A DNA stretch of 36,540 nucleotides from the NCBI GenBank assembly GCA_938021675.1, contig CALIFY010000077.1:1-36540 (forward strand). Reading direction: 5' to 3'. Each line of letters begins with the position of its first letter. Within the stretch, counting starts at the first letter, position 1. This stretch comes from an uncultured Acidimicrobiales bacterium (GTDB lineage: Bacteria; Actinomycetota; Acidimicrobiia; Acidimicrobiales; SZUA-35). Positions 19,630 to 27,550 of the stretch are shown piece after piece. The notes under the pieces were generated by a model. The model worked only from the letters and a program-made list of their open reading frames with translations. It had not been told where the DNA came from and searched no databases. Both the position numbers and the translations under genes were made by a program.

Positions 19630-21072
19630 TCACAATGCCGGGAGGTTTCCGTCCGCCGGCGTCCGGCTTTCCACATCGGCTTGTCGGTCGCCGTCGGTTG
19701 GGACCGACGCGATGTCGACCGCCTCCAGCGTGGTGAGGTCGTCGTCGCTTGGGTCGGCGAGGTCGACGAGCCGAGTGGCGTGGCGGCTCACCGCCGCCTC
19801 GAAGAGGTTTCTTGCCAAGCGTCCGTTGCCAAATCCTCGACCTCGAGGGTGGGCGGCGAACCATGCGGTTGCCGCCGCCTTCGCCTCGTCGGTCAGGTGG
19901 TATGTTCCGCTGCCAGCGATCAACTCCAAAATCGAGACGAGTGCGTCGTCGTCGTAGTCTGGGAAGTGGATGGTCTTTGGGAACCGACTTTGGAACCCAG
20001 GGTTTGTGGCAACCAGCTCCGCCATTTCCTTCGGATAGCCGGCCAAGATCACAACCATCGTTTCTCGTCGGTCCTCGACGTTCTTTACCACTGCGTCGAT
20101 CGCTTCACGACCGAAGTCTCGCTCGCCGCCTCTTGTGAGGGAGTAGGCCTCATCGATCAGCAGGACTCCGCCATCGCTTCGATCGAACACCGTGGCCACC
20201 TTATTTGCCGTCTGGCCGACGAAACCGGCGACAAGACCGCTGCGGTCGACCTCGATCAGCTGGCCTTTCTCGACGACCCCGAGAGACCGGTAGATGCGAG
20301 CCAGGAGTCGGCCGACCGTCGTCTTGCCAGTGCCGGGGTTCCCGCTAAAGATTAGATGTTTCGTGCTGTCGATTACCGGTAGTTGGCGCTCCTGACGAAG
20401 CTTCTGTACCCGGAGCATTGCTGAAAGTAGTCGTACCTCTTCCTTCACCGAGTCGAGACCGATCAGGGCATCGAGTTCGGCCAGCAGATCTTCCAGCGGT
20501 TCGGGTGGCGGCAGCGGCTCTTGGTCGACATCGGCGGTTTCGGTGTCACCATCGCCTTCGGTGGCCTTGGAGCCAGTTTCCTGCGGACGGCCGCTCGGGA
20601 GCGCGGTCAGCAACAGCCGTTGGAAGTCGACGATGGCTCGAAGTTCCTCCTCAGACGGGTAGTGGTCGAGCGACGCCACGGTATGGGCCAGGGTCATCGC
20701 CTCGTCGTAGTACCGGCGCGCGAGGCGGGTGTGTCGTGAGGCATCGACTTGGCGTAGCGTCTCGAATAGGTCGGACGGCTTTGCCAGCCATGATCGTTTT
20801 CCCTGCACCAGGTCGTTGCGGCGCATCGCCTGTGGCGTGACCATGCCCGGTAGCAGGTCGTGGTGGGCGAACGCCGCGACCAGGGCCCACAGCTCGTCGT
20901 CTGTGTGACGGTCGTCAACGTCGACGAAGGCCACACAGAGATTGAACGCCTCGACCAACGCATCGCGGTCCAGCTTGCCGACGTCTACCGACGTGCCGGA
21001 GGCAGCATCGCGAAGAGCATCGCCGATAGCGTCGACGAAACGATCGACCGCCTTGGTCAGCCCCCTATCCAC
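19630..21072 (-). CDS. CbxX/CfqX-family AAA ATPase
   Basis: This 480-residue protein has one AAA+ domain in its second half, with Walker A GNPGTGKT (244-251), Walker B VLLIDEA (303-309) and the arginine-rich sensor region GRGFGNGRLARNLFE. This subgroup includes the rubisco activase CbbX and mycobacterial EccA-like ATPases. The N-terminal 160 residues are helical, with DDRHTDDELWALVAAFAHHD, loosely reminiscent of TerB-like domains; I am not certain of that. An acidic/proline linker joins the halves. The GTG start has AGAGGAG only two bases upstream, so the true start is a little uncertain. It leads the murJ-pspA group and is divergent from moxR. Its substrate is unknown. Confidence 0.82.
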   Translation of the reverse strand: MDRGLTKAVDRFVDAIGDALRDAASGTSVDVGKLDRDALVEAFNLCVAFVDVDDRHTDDELWALVAAFAHHDLLPGMVTPQAMRRNDLVQGKRSWLAKPSDLFETLRQVDASRHTRLARRYYDEAMTLAHTVASLDHYPSEEELRAIVDFQRLLLTALPSGRPQETGSKATEGDGDTETADVDQEPLPPPEPLEDLLAELDALIGLDSVKEEVRLLSAMLRVQKLRQERQLPVIDSTKHLIFSGNPGTGKTTVGRLLARIYRSLGVVEKGQLIEVDRSGLVAGFVGQTANKVATVFDRSDGGVLLIDEAYSLTRGGERDFGREAIDAVVKNVEDRRETMVVILAGYPKEMAELVATNPGFQSRFPKTIHFPDYDDDALVSILELIAGSGTYHLTDEAKAAATAWFAAHPRGRGFGNGRLARNLFEAAVSRHATRLVDLADPSDDDLTTLEAVDIASVPTDGDRQADVESRTPADGNLPAL

Positions 21073-21192
21073 ATCTCCTCTTTCCGTTCTTCTTTACCTT
21101 CCACGGCGTCCATGTCGGGGTCGATCGTAGTCCGAGGTGACCCGTTGAGTTGGCCCAGTCGGCATTCTGCCTGTGATATCTCGTCGGTAAAT

Positions 21193-21210
21193 CTTGACCG
21201 TCCGGTCAAG
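21193..21210. promoter_or_regulatory. Perfect inverted repeat: candidate operator
   Basis: CTTGACCG and CGGTCAAG flank TC, giving an 8+2+8 palindrome that covers the TTGACC -35 candidate of the moxR gene. The size and form suit a dimeric repressor such as a TetR-type protein. No such regulator gene is in the window. Confidence 0.55.
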
Positions 21211-21224
21211 GGCCGTTGTACGGT
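21194..21224 (+). promoter_or_regulatory. Candidate moxR promoter
   Basis: TTGACC (21194-21199) and TACGGT (21219-21224) are 19 bases apart, longer than ideal. The -10 lies seven bases before ATG 21232, giving a leaderless or near-leaderless start. No ribosome binding site is visible. Confidence 0.45.
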
Positions 21225-21231
21225 TGTCTCC

Positions 21232-22125
21232 ATGACTCACCGATTCGACTCTGTCGACGCGGTCCGGGAGGGCCTCCGAAGCGTCGAGTATCTAGCCGAT
21301 GATTCCATCGCCGGGATTGCCTATCTTGCCGACCGCCTCGGAAAGCCTGTTCTCGTAGAGGGCCCAGCGGGAACAGGTAAGACTCAGCTGGCGAAGTCGA
21401 TGGCCGAGATGAGTGGGGCCAGGCTGATCCGGCTCCAGTGCTACGAGGGCATTGACGAATCGAAGGCGTTGTACGAGTGGAACTACAAGAAACAATTGCT
21501 TCGCATCCAGGCTGGCGGTGATGGACAAGCATGGACCGAGTTACAGGAAGACATCTTTTCCGACGAATTCCTCCTGCCTCGCCCGCTGCTCGAGGCCATT
21601 ACCGCCGACGACCCGGTGGTCCTGCTCATCGATGAGGTCGACCGCGTCGAGTTAGAGACCGAGGCGCTGCTGCTCGAAATCCTGTCCGACTATCAGGTGT
21701 CGATCCCCGAGTTGGGAACCATCGAATCCAAGCAAATTCCATTGGTCTTTCTTACCTCGAATAACACCCGGGAACTGTCCGAGGCCCTGAAACGCCGATG
21801 CCTCTTCCTTCACCTCGATTACCCGGCGCTTGAGCGCGAGAAAGAAATCGTGATGACCAAAGTGCCGGACATCACCGACGCTTTGGCCGACCAGGTCGCA
21901 CGGATCGTTCGATCCATTCGTCAACTCGAACTCAAGAAACATCCGTCGGTATCGGAAACGCTCGACTGGGCTCGAACTCTCGTCCTATTAGGTATCGAGA
22001 ACATCGACGAGAGCGATGCGGCCAACACCGCGAACATCTTGCTGAAATATCGGTCCGATATCGAGAAGGCGGTCAAAGACTTCAGCTCTAACGCCTCCAC
22101 CCACTTCGAGCCGACCAGCACCTGA
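21232..22125 (+). CDS. MoxR-family AAA ATPase
   Basis: MoxR-type ATPases act with a VWA-domain partner as chaperones that mature metal or membrane enzymes (CoxD/CoxE, NorQ/NorD and RavA/ViaA are known pairs). The 297-residue protein has Walker A GPAGTGKT (44-51), Walker B VVLLIDEV (129-136), the family block LQCYEGIDESKALYEWNY, and a sensor ALKRRCLFLHLDYP. The open frame runs far upstream, but ATG 21232 matches the family start and the promoter position. The VWA partner follows 14 bases later. No carbon monoxide dehydrogenase or nitric oxide reductase genes are near, so the client is unknown. Confidence 0.9.
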   Translation: MTHRFDSVDAVREGLRSVEYLADDSIAGIAYLADRLGKPVLVEGPAGTGKTQLAKSMAEMSGARLIRLQCYEGIDESKALYEWNYKKQLLRIQAGGDGQAWTELQEDIFSDEFLLPRPLLEAITADDPVVLLIDEVDRVELETEALLLEILSDYQVSIPELGTIESKQIPLVFLTSNNTRELSEALKRRCLFLHLDYPALEREKEIVMTKVPDITDALADQVARIVRSIRQLELKKHPSVSETLDWARTLVLLGIENIDESDAANTANILLKYRSDIEKAVKDFSSNASTHFEPTST

Positions 22126-22139
22126 TCGGGTTCGATGTC

Positions 22140-23633
22140 ATGACTTCTCCCACCGGTGTGACGGCGAACGAACCGGACGGAAGCCCGCTGTTCGATCTCC
22201 TGGAAGGCTTCGTGATGGAACTGCGGGCCGCTGGTCTGCCGGTGTCGCTCTCGGAGAACATCGATGCGGCTGAAGCGGTCAAGCACATCCCGTTGGAGGA
22301 CCGTCTGGCCTTCAAGTATGCGCTGGCGGCGACGCTGGTAAAGAACGACGCTCATTGGAAGACGTTCGAGACGCTGTTCGAGGTGTATTTTTCGTTTCGG
22401 GGTACGGAGTACTCGCTCGATGGTGACGCCGACGAGCTCGTAACCGATCTAGACGTCGACCCTGACGAGGGGGTCGAGCAGGCCGCCGGCGATGGCGGCC
22501 AGGGCGGCGGTGATGGTATGACGCCGGAGGAACTGGCCGAACTGTTGTACCAAGCGCTTTTAGGGGGCGATGAGAGCTTGATGCGGGCCATCGCCCGCCA
22601 AGCCGTCCGCCGCTTCGCCAGCATGGAACCAGGGCGACCGGTGGGCGGGACCTACTACCTGTACCGAACCCTCCGCAATCTTGATCTCGATGGTGTACTC
22701 GAACGTTTGATGGAACAGGCGAGGGACCGGGCAGGAGACGATGGTCAACCGCTGAGTTCGTTCGAGGAGCGCCTCGAGCGCGACGAGTATGAGAGCCGGG
22801 TCGACAAGCTTCGAAAGGAAATCGAGGCGGAGATCCGACGGCGATTAGTGGCCGATCGCGGTGCCGAAGCGATGGCAAAGACTCTCCGTAAACCGCTGCC
22901 CGAAGACGTCGATTTCATGCACGCCAGTCGCGAAGAGATGGTGATGTTGCGGCGGGCCATCTACCCGCTGACCCGCAAGTTAGCCGTCAGGCTGGCCCGC
23001 AAGCGCCGTCACAAGCGGAAAGGTAAGCTCGACTTTCGGAACACGGTTCGGCACTCGCTGAGCTACGGGGGAGTTCCGGCGGAGCCTAAGTTTCGTCACC
23101 CCAAGCCGGCAAAACCGGAGATTTTTGTAATCGCCGATATCTCGGGCTCTGTGGCTGCATTCGCCCGATTCACCCTTCATTTGGTCTATGCCATCTCCAG
23201 CCAGTTCAGCAAAGTTCGCTCGTTTGTGTTTATCGATGGGCTCGATGAGGTCACCGCGTACTTTGAGGGCGTGGACGACATCACCGAAGCGATCCACCGG
23301 GTCAACACCGAGGCCGACGTCGTCTGGGTCGATGGTCATTCGGATTATGGCCATGCCTTCGAGGTGTTCTGGGAACGGTTCGGCGACGAGGTCGGTCCGA
23401 AGACAACCGTGTTGGTGCTCGGTGATGCGAGAAACAATTACCATGCCGCCCAAGCGTGGATCATGAAGGAAGTGCAGCAAAAAGCGCGGAAACTGTTCTG
23501 GTTGAACCCTGAACCGAAGGCGTACTGGGACACCGGCGACTCAATCGTTGGTGAGTACGCCGTTCACTGCGACGGGGTGTTCGAGGTGAGGAATCTCCGC
23601 CAGCTGGATCGGTTCGTCGATAATCTCGCCTAG
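22140..23633 (+). CDS. VWA domain protein of the CoxE type
   Basis: This 497-residue protein is the expected partner of the MoxR ATPase. The N-terminal half is helical and charged, with an acidic Gly-rich insert (QAAGDGGQGGGDG) and a basic stretch (ARKRRHKRKGK) before the VWA domain. The metal-binding MIDAS motif DISGS starts near residue 333. Later MIDAS positions appear in VDGHSDYGHAF, and VLVLGDARNNY is typical of CoxE proteins. There is no signal peptide, so it is cytoplasmic. It is co-transcribed with moxR. The next gene has its own promoter candidate. Confidence 0.87.
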   Translation: MTSPTGVTANEPDGSPLFDLLEGFVMELRAAGLPVSLSENIDAAEAVKHIPLEDRLAFKYALAATLVKNDAHWKTFETLFEVYFSFRGTEYSLDGDADELVTDLDVDPDEGVEQAAGDGGQGGGDGMTPEELAELLYQALLGGDESLMRAIARQAVRRFASMEPGRPVGGTYYLYRTLRNLDLDGVLERLMEQARDRAGDDGQPLSSFEERLERDEYESRVDKLRKEIEAEIRRRLVADRGAEAMAKTLRKPLPEDVDFMHASREEMVMLRRAIYPLTRKLAVRLARKRRHKRKGKLDFRNTVRHSLSYGGVPAEPKFRHPKPAKPEIFVIADISGSVAAFARFTLHLVYAISSQFSKVRSFVFIDGLDEVTAYFEGVDDITEAIHRVNTEADVVWVDGHSDYGHAFEVFWERFGDEVGPKTTVLVLGDARNNYHAAQAWIMKEVQQKARKLFWLNPEPKAYWDTGDSIVGEYAVHCDGVFEVRNLRQLDRFVDNLA

Positions 23634-23766
23634 AGAAACAACCGGGGTGGTTGCATCCTCCGTCGAGGTTTGAGCGAAGAAGTAGACGATGAGCATTGTT
23701 GCGGTCGACCCCCAACAGAGTTTCCTGTGGATGATGGAGCAACCGATGTCACCGCGGATATCACGT

Positions 23767-23772
23767 TATCCT
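23767..23772 (+). promoter_or_regulatory. Candidate -10 element placing the sigma gene start on GTG 23779
   Basis: TATCCT lies exactly six bases before GTG 23779, the same spacing as for tig, leuS and DAHP synthase. This supports a leaderless transcript and the shorter protein start. Confidence 0.5.
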
Positions 23773-23778
23773 CGTACC

Positions 23779-24306
23779 GTGCTCGCAACCCTCGAAGACC
23801 GTTTGGTCATCGGTGATGAATCGGTCCTGCGAGATATTTTCGACGAGTACGGGCCACTCGTTTTCGGGATAGCCAGAAAACTGGTGGGCGCTGAAGCCGA
23901 AGATCTAGTTCAGCAGGTGTTTCTTGCCGCTTGGCGAGGTCGTGACCGGTTCGACCCGTCGAAGGGCAACCTTGCCGCCTGGCTGAGCGGTATCACCCGA
24001 TTCAAGGCCATCGATCATCTGCGGGCAATGAACCGCCGCCCGTCGACCCCGTCGGGTGAGATGGAGGACTTCGATCACGTGGAGCCCGTGGTCGATCAAG
24101 TCGTGGATCGCATGATCTTGGCCTCGGCGCTAAAGAGTTTGCCAGCTGCCCGTCGCGAAGTCGTCGAGCTCGGCTTCTTTGGGCAGTTGAGTCACCCGGA
24201 GATCGCCGACCAACTCGATCTTCCCCTGGGGACGGTCAAAAGCCACATGCGTCGGGGGCTTGAGGCCCTCCAACGAGAACTGCGGGGTAGCCGTGTCCAA
24301 CCCTGA
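23779..24306 (+). CDS. ECF-family RNA polymerase sigma factor (SigK-like)
   Basis: The 175-residue protein has sigma region 2 (DEYGPLVFGIARKL through RFKAIDHLRA) and region 4 (LPAARREVVELGFFGQLSHPEIADQL, then GTVKSHMRRGLEALQREL). There is no region 3, so it is an extracytoplasmic-function type. An in-frame ATG exists at 23689, but the residues before 23779 do not look like sigma region 2 and a -10 element points to GTG 23779. Its stop overlaps the following membrane anti-sigma gene, the standard pairing. The pair resembles mycobacterial SigK/RskA. Target genes cannot be read from the window. Confidence 0.88.
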   Translation: MLATLEDRLVIGDESVLRDIFDEYGPLVFGIARKLVGAEAEDLVQQVFLAAWRGRDRFDPSKGNLAAWLSGITRFKAIDHLRAMNRRPSTPSGEMEDFDHVEPVVDQVVDRMILASALKSLPAARREVVELGFFGQLSHPEIADQLDLPLGTVKSHMRRGLEALQRELRGSRVQP

Positions 24307-24964
24307 GTTTCCAAACGACCTGTCCGAACTGGAAGAAGAGTTCGGCGATGTCATGCGCATCTTGGCCAAGGGCCCGCTCCTCACCCCGACGGAGACGCCG
24401 GGGCCAAACGTCTGGAACGCTATCGCCAGCGAACTCGGTGGTCGGGTTGAACCGGTGGACGAAGAGCAACCACCGTCGGTGCTCGGCGCCGCTCCGGATG
24501 GGCCGGAGGTGGAGCGTGTCGTCTCGCTCGATGAGCGCCGGCCGCTCGGGCGTCGGGTCGCCATCGGTCTGGCTGCCGTGGCCGCCATCATCTTGGTTGC
24601 GGTACCGGTCGGTTTAGCCTTGCAGTCGAGCGACGTCGACCAGACGGCCGATCTGTTGGCCCTCGATGCGAACGTGAACGCCGAAGGCGAGGCTCAGCTC
24701 CGCGGCCGTGAGTTGACCGTGGACGTGAATGGCCTCGTTACTCGGTCCGATTCGTTCTACGAGTTGTGGCTTCTCGATCTCGACGGTGACGAACTCCAGG
24801 ATCTCGTGTCACTCGGTCCGGTCGAGGTAGGCGACGACGGCACGTTTGTCGTGCCGGGAGGCATCGATCTCGCTCGGTTTGACGTCGTCGACGTCTCGAT
24901 CGAAATCGACGACGGAAACCCTGACCACAGTGGTCAGAGCGTCCTACGTGGTGACCTGACCTAG
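24293..24964 (+). CDS. RskA-like membrane anti-sigma factor
   Basis: This 223-residue protein has an acidic cytoplasmic N-terminus of about 85 residues, one membrane helix (GLAAVAAIILVAVPVGLAL) and an outer domain that matches the RskA C-terminal domain (SFYELWLLDLDGDELQDLVSLG, then DVSIEIDDGNPDHSGQSVLRG). It should hold the adjacent sigma factor at the membrane until a signal, typically by regulated proteolysis. No His/Cys zinc-binding (ZAS) motif is present, which fits RskA rather than RsrA types. GTG 24293 overlaps the sigma gene by 14 bases, so the two are co-expressed. It converges on DAHP synthase with 12 bases between stops. Confidence 0.85.
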   Translation: MSNPEFPNDLSELEEEFGDVMRILAKGPLLTPTETPGPNVWNAIASELGGRVEPVDEEQPPSVLGAAPDGPEVERVVSLDERRPLGRRVAIGLAAVAAIILVAVPVGLALQSSDVDQTADLLALDANVNAEGEAQLRGRELTVDVNGLVTRSDSFYELWLLDLDGDELQDLVSLGPVEVGDDGTFVVPGGIDLARFDVVDVSIEIDDGNPDHSGQSVLRGDLT

Positions 24965-24976
24965 CGCCACCCCGAT

Positions 24977-26311
24977 CTACGGGGCGAGGAGTTCGGCGAC
25001 ACGAAACGACAGGTCGACCGCTTGACGGCCATTTAGCCGGGGGTCGCACATCGTCTCGTACCGCTTGCCGAGGTCTTTGGGCTGGACCTCTTCAGCGCCA
25101 CCTAGACACTCGGTGACGTTCTCGCCCGTCAATTCGATGTGGATACCCCCTGGCCATGTGCCCATCTCTCGGTGAGCGGCAAAGAAGCCGGTGACCTCGG
25201 CCAGTACGTCGTCGAAGTGACGTGTTTTGTGGCCAGACTCGGACGTGAAGGTGTTGCCGTGCATCGGGTCGCAGGCCCACACGACGGGGTGGCCGGACTG
25301 ACGGACAGCATCGAGCAGTGGGGGTAGACGGTCGGCTACTTGTTTGGCCCCCATCCGAGAGATCAGGGTTAACCGGCCCGCCTCCCGACCGGGGTCGAGA
25401 GCGTCACAGAGCCCCACCACGTCGTCCGGAGTCGCTGTCGGCCCTATCTTGCAGCCGATTGGGTTGTGGACGCCTCGGAGGAATTCTAGGTGCGCACCGT
25501 CGAGGTCACGGGTGCGTTCGCCGATCCATAGCATGTGGGCCGAGCAGTCGTACCATTCGCCGGTCAGGCTGTCGCGACGGGTCAAGGCCTCCTCGTACTG
25601 GAGGATGAGCGCCTCATGGCTTGTAAAGAACTCAGCTTCGTGGATCTCAGGATGCTGAGACGAGACGCCGGTCGCTTCCATGAATCGCAATGCTCTGTCG
25701 ATTTCTGAGGCGAGTTTGGCGTAGCGTTGGCCTTCGTTCGAGCTGCCGACGAATTCGTGATTCCAGGCCTGTACCCGGTGCAGGTCGGCGAAGCCGCCTT
25801 TGGTAAAGGCGCGGAGGAGATTGAGGGTTGAGGCCGACTGATGGTACGCCTGGAGCAGCCTGGCCGGGGTAGGGCGGCGGTCGTGTTCGGAGAACGGCAG
25901 GTCGTTGACCATGTGGCCGAGAAACGATGGTAGCTCCGTGCCATCAACCGTTTCGGTCGGTCGTGACCGCGGCTTGGCGAACTGGCCGGCGATACGCCCT
26001 ACCTTGATCGCCGGTACACCTGACGAGTACGTCAAGACGACCGCCATCTGCAGGATGACACGGAGTTTCTCTCTGATGGCGTCGGCGTTGAATCCATCGA
26101 AGGACTCGGCGCAATCTCCGGCCTGAAGCAGGAACGCTTCTCCGTTTGAGACCGAGGCTAGGCGCTGCCGCAGCTCGCGGGCTTCCCCAGCGAACACGAG
26201 GGGTGGTACGGACGCCAGTTCTTTCTCGACTTGTTCGAGTTCTGTGATATCTGGCCAGGTTGGCTGTTGAGCGGCCGTCTTGCTTCGCCAGGTTCCGGGG
26301 TTCCAAGTCAC
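24977..26311 (-). CDS. aroG: Class II 3-deoxy-7-phosphoheptulonate (DAHP) synthase
   Basis: This enzyme joins phosphoenolpyruvate and erythrose 4-phosphate, the first step of the shikimate pathway. The 444-residue product is the plant/actinobacterial class II type. It opens with TWNPGTWRSK and has FLLQAGDCAESF, KVGRIAGQFAKPRS, the NPIGCKIGPT block and WACDPMHGNT, with the metal and substrate residues expected of the class. The start is GTG 26311, which coincides with the predicted transcription start. It is a single-gene unit, with a terminator from the next gene upstream and a convergent neighbour downstream. No other aro gene is in the window. Confidence 0.95.
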   Translation of the reverse strand: MTWNPGTWRSKTAAQQPTWPDITELEQVEKELASVPPLVFAGEARELRQRLASVSNGEAFLLQAGDCAESFDGFNADAIREKLRVILQMAVVLTYSSGVPAIKVGRIAGQFAKPRSRPTETVDGTELPSFLGHMVNDLPFSEHDRRPTPARLLQAYHQSASTLNLLRAFTKGGFADLHRVQAWNHEFVGSSNEGQRYAKLASEIDRALRFMEATGVSSQHPEIHEAEFFTSHEALILQYEEALTRRDSLTGEWYDCSAHMLWIGERTRDLDGAHLEFLRGVHNPIGCKIGPTATPDDVVGLCDALDPGREAGRLTLISRMGAKQVADRLPPLLDAVRQSGHPVVWACDPMHGNTFTSESGHKTRHFDDVLAEVTGFFAAHREMGTWPGGIHIELTGENVTECLGGAEEVQPKDLGKRYETMCDPRLNGRQAVDLSFRVAELLAP

Positions 26312-26317
26312 GGCTGT

Positions 26318-26346
26318 AGTGTCACCTCTGCAGGGTCGACCCGCAA
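26318..26346 (-). promoter_or_regulatory. Candidate promoter of DAHP synthase
   Basis: On the minus strand, TTGCGG (26341-26346) and GACACT (26318-26323) are 17 bases apart, and six bases later comes GTG 26311. The spacing is ideal for a leaderless transcript, although the -10 lacks the usual first T. Confidence 0.5.
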
Positions 26347-26389
26347 CGCAATTTTGGCGGTTCTTGGTTCGGGCATCGGTTCGTGAGGA

Positions 26390-26433
26390 CGAAAACAGCG
26401 ATGGAGCCGCCCAGTTCGGGACGGCTCCATCGC
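26390..26433 (-). terminator. Intrinsic terminator after the sigma-70 gene
   Basis: A perfect 12-bp stem pairs GCGATGGAGCCG (26398-26409) with CGGCTCCATCGC (26422-26433) around a 12-base loop. On the minus strand the stem is followed by TGTTTTCG. It lies between the sigma gene and the DAHP synthase promoter, so it insulates the latter. Confidence 0.75.
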
Positions 26434-26479
26434 TAGATGAGCGGGTAGGCCGCTCCAGTTCATTGTGTACGGAAGGGAC

Positions 26480-27319
26480 TCACGCAGCGTCGAAGTCGCT
26501 GATGACGTCTCCCGCTTGATCGCGTACTGCGCTCACGGCTCGTTTCACCAGTCGACGAGCGGCTTCGGCGGTAACGCCAAGCTCTTCGCCAACTTCTCGG
26601 TAGCTGCGCTTGCGGCCGTCGTTGAGGCCGAACCGTTGCTCGACGGCGTATTTGGCCCGGGGGTCGAGTACTTCGAGAAGGCCGGTGACCATTGACTCTT
26701 CCGCTTTGGCCATCACCTCAAACTCGGGACCGGGCGTGGCATCGGGGAGAAGATCGACGAGTTCGTTCGAATCGTCGTCTCCGATGGTGCGATCGAGGGA
26801 GGTCGGGGTGGTCAGACGATGGAGTCGTGCGTGCTCGTCATCGAGCTCGTCCCCGTCACCCGAAACCTGGCGAAGGGCGGCCCGAAGGCTGGCCGAACGG
26901 TCGCCGGGGAGGCGAACCAGGCTGGCTTTTTGATCTAGTGCCCGTCCGATCGCTTGACGAATCCAGAATGTGGCATAGGTCGAGAACTTGAAACCTTTCC
27001 GCCAGTCGAACTTGTCGACGGCGTGTTCGAGGCCGAGATTGCCTTCCTGGATGAGGTCGAGCAGTTCCATCGATGGCGGGAGTGGGTAGCGGCGAGCGAC
27101 GCTTACGACGAGACGCAGGTTGGCTCGGATGAACCGATCCTTTGCCTGTGCAGCTTGGCGCACTGAGCGCTTGTTTGCTGCGTTTATCTCGTTGGCGTCG
27201 ATCAGCTCTTGGGCCTCCCGGCCCTTTTCGATGATCTGGCTCAGCTCACGCTCTTCATCTGCCGTCAGGAGAGGAACGAGGCCGATCTCGTTTAGGTACT
27301 GTCCAACTGAATCACTCAT
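26480..27319 (-). CDS. Group 2 sigma-70 RNA polymerase sigma factor
   Basis: The 279-residue protein has sigma region 1.2 (DSVGQYLNEIGLVPLLTADEE), region 2 (IRANLRLVVSVARRY, LLDLIQEGNLGLEHAVDKFDWRKG in two parts, FSTYATFWIRQAIGRAL), region 3 and region 4 (RKRSYREVGEELGVTAEAARRLVKRAV). It lacks the long region 1.1 of the main housekeeping sigma factor, so it is a SigB/HrdB-related alternative factor, probably for stress or stationary phase. The start is ATG 27319. About 230 bases separate it from divergent nadD, and this space contains a CRP-like site. A strong terminator follows. No anti-sigma gene is adjacent. Confidence 0.9.
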   Translation of the reverse strand: MSDSVGQYLNEIGLVPLLTADEERELSQIIEKGREAQELIDANEINAANKRSVRQAAQAKDRFIRANLRLVVSVARRYPLPPSMELLDLIQEGNLGLEHAVDKFDWRKGFKFSTYATFWIRQAIGRALDQKASLVRLPGDRSASLRAALRQVSGDGDELDDEHARLHRLTTPTSLDRTIGDDDSNELVDLLPDATPGPEFEVMAKAEESMVTGLLEVLDPRAKYAVEQRFGLNDGRKRSYREVGEELGVTAEAARRLVKRAVSAVRDQAGDVISDFDAA

Positions 27320-27513
27320 GGCGCGTGCTTCTTTATCGTTTGAGTTGCGGGGGGAGAGTTCGACACGGAGAGATTTCTCTTGTCGGTGGGACTTGGTAGG
27401 CTCAAGTTTCCGGTGGCTGTTCGGTCGAATGGTCCGAGGTAGTTGCGTCCGGGATAGGTCAAGAGCTCTACACGCCCAAACATCTGTTTTAGTACGAACC
27501 TTCCTCGAGTTAA

Positions 27514-27529
27514 AGTGACTTGCGTCACA
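27514..27529. promoter_or_regulatory. CRP/GlxR-type binding site between sigma gene and nadD
   Basis: AGTGA-CTTGCG-TCACA differs from the CRP/GlxR consensus TGTGA-N6-TCACA only at its first base. It lies six bases before the nadD -10 candidate, where binding would tend to block RNA polymerase. It may instead affect the divergent sigma gene. Confidence 0.6.
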
Positions 27530-27534
27530 TACAG

Positions 27535-27540
27535 TAAGGT
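27535..27540 (+). promoter_or_regulatory. Candidate -10 element for nadD
   Basis: TAAGGT lies ten bases before ATG 27551, so the leader would be about four bases. A poor -35 (TTAAAG, 27510-27515) overlaps the CRP-like site. Confidence 0.4.
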
Positions 27541-27550
27541 TTTTGCGCTA

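Noticed and set aside
20860-21231. In-frame upstream extension of the MoxR gene
   Set aside because: It overlaps the divergent ATPase gene and does not resemble MoxR proteins.
24970-24984. CCCCG-ATCTA-CGGGG hairpin between the anti-sigma and DAHP synthase genes
   Set aside because: It is only 5 bp with no T-tract on either side, and is not convincing as a terminator.
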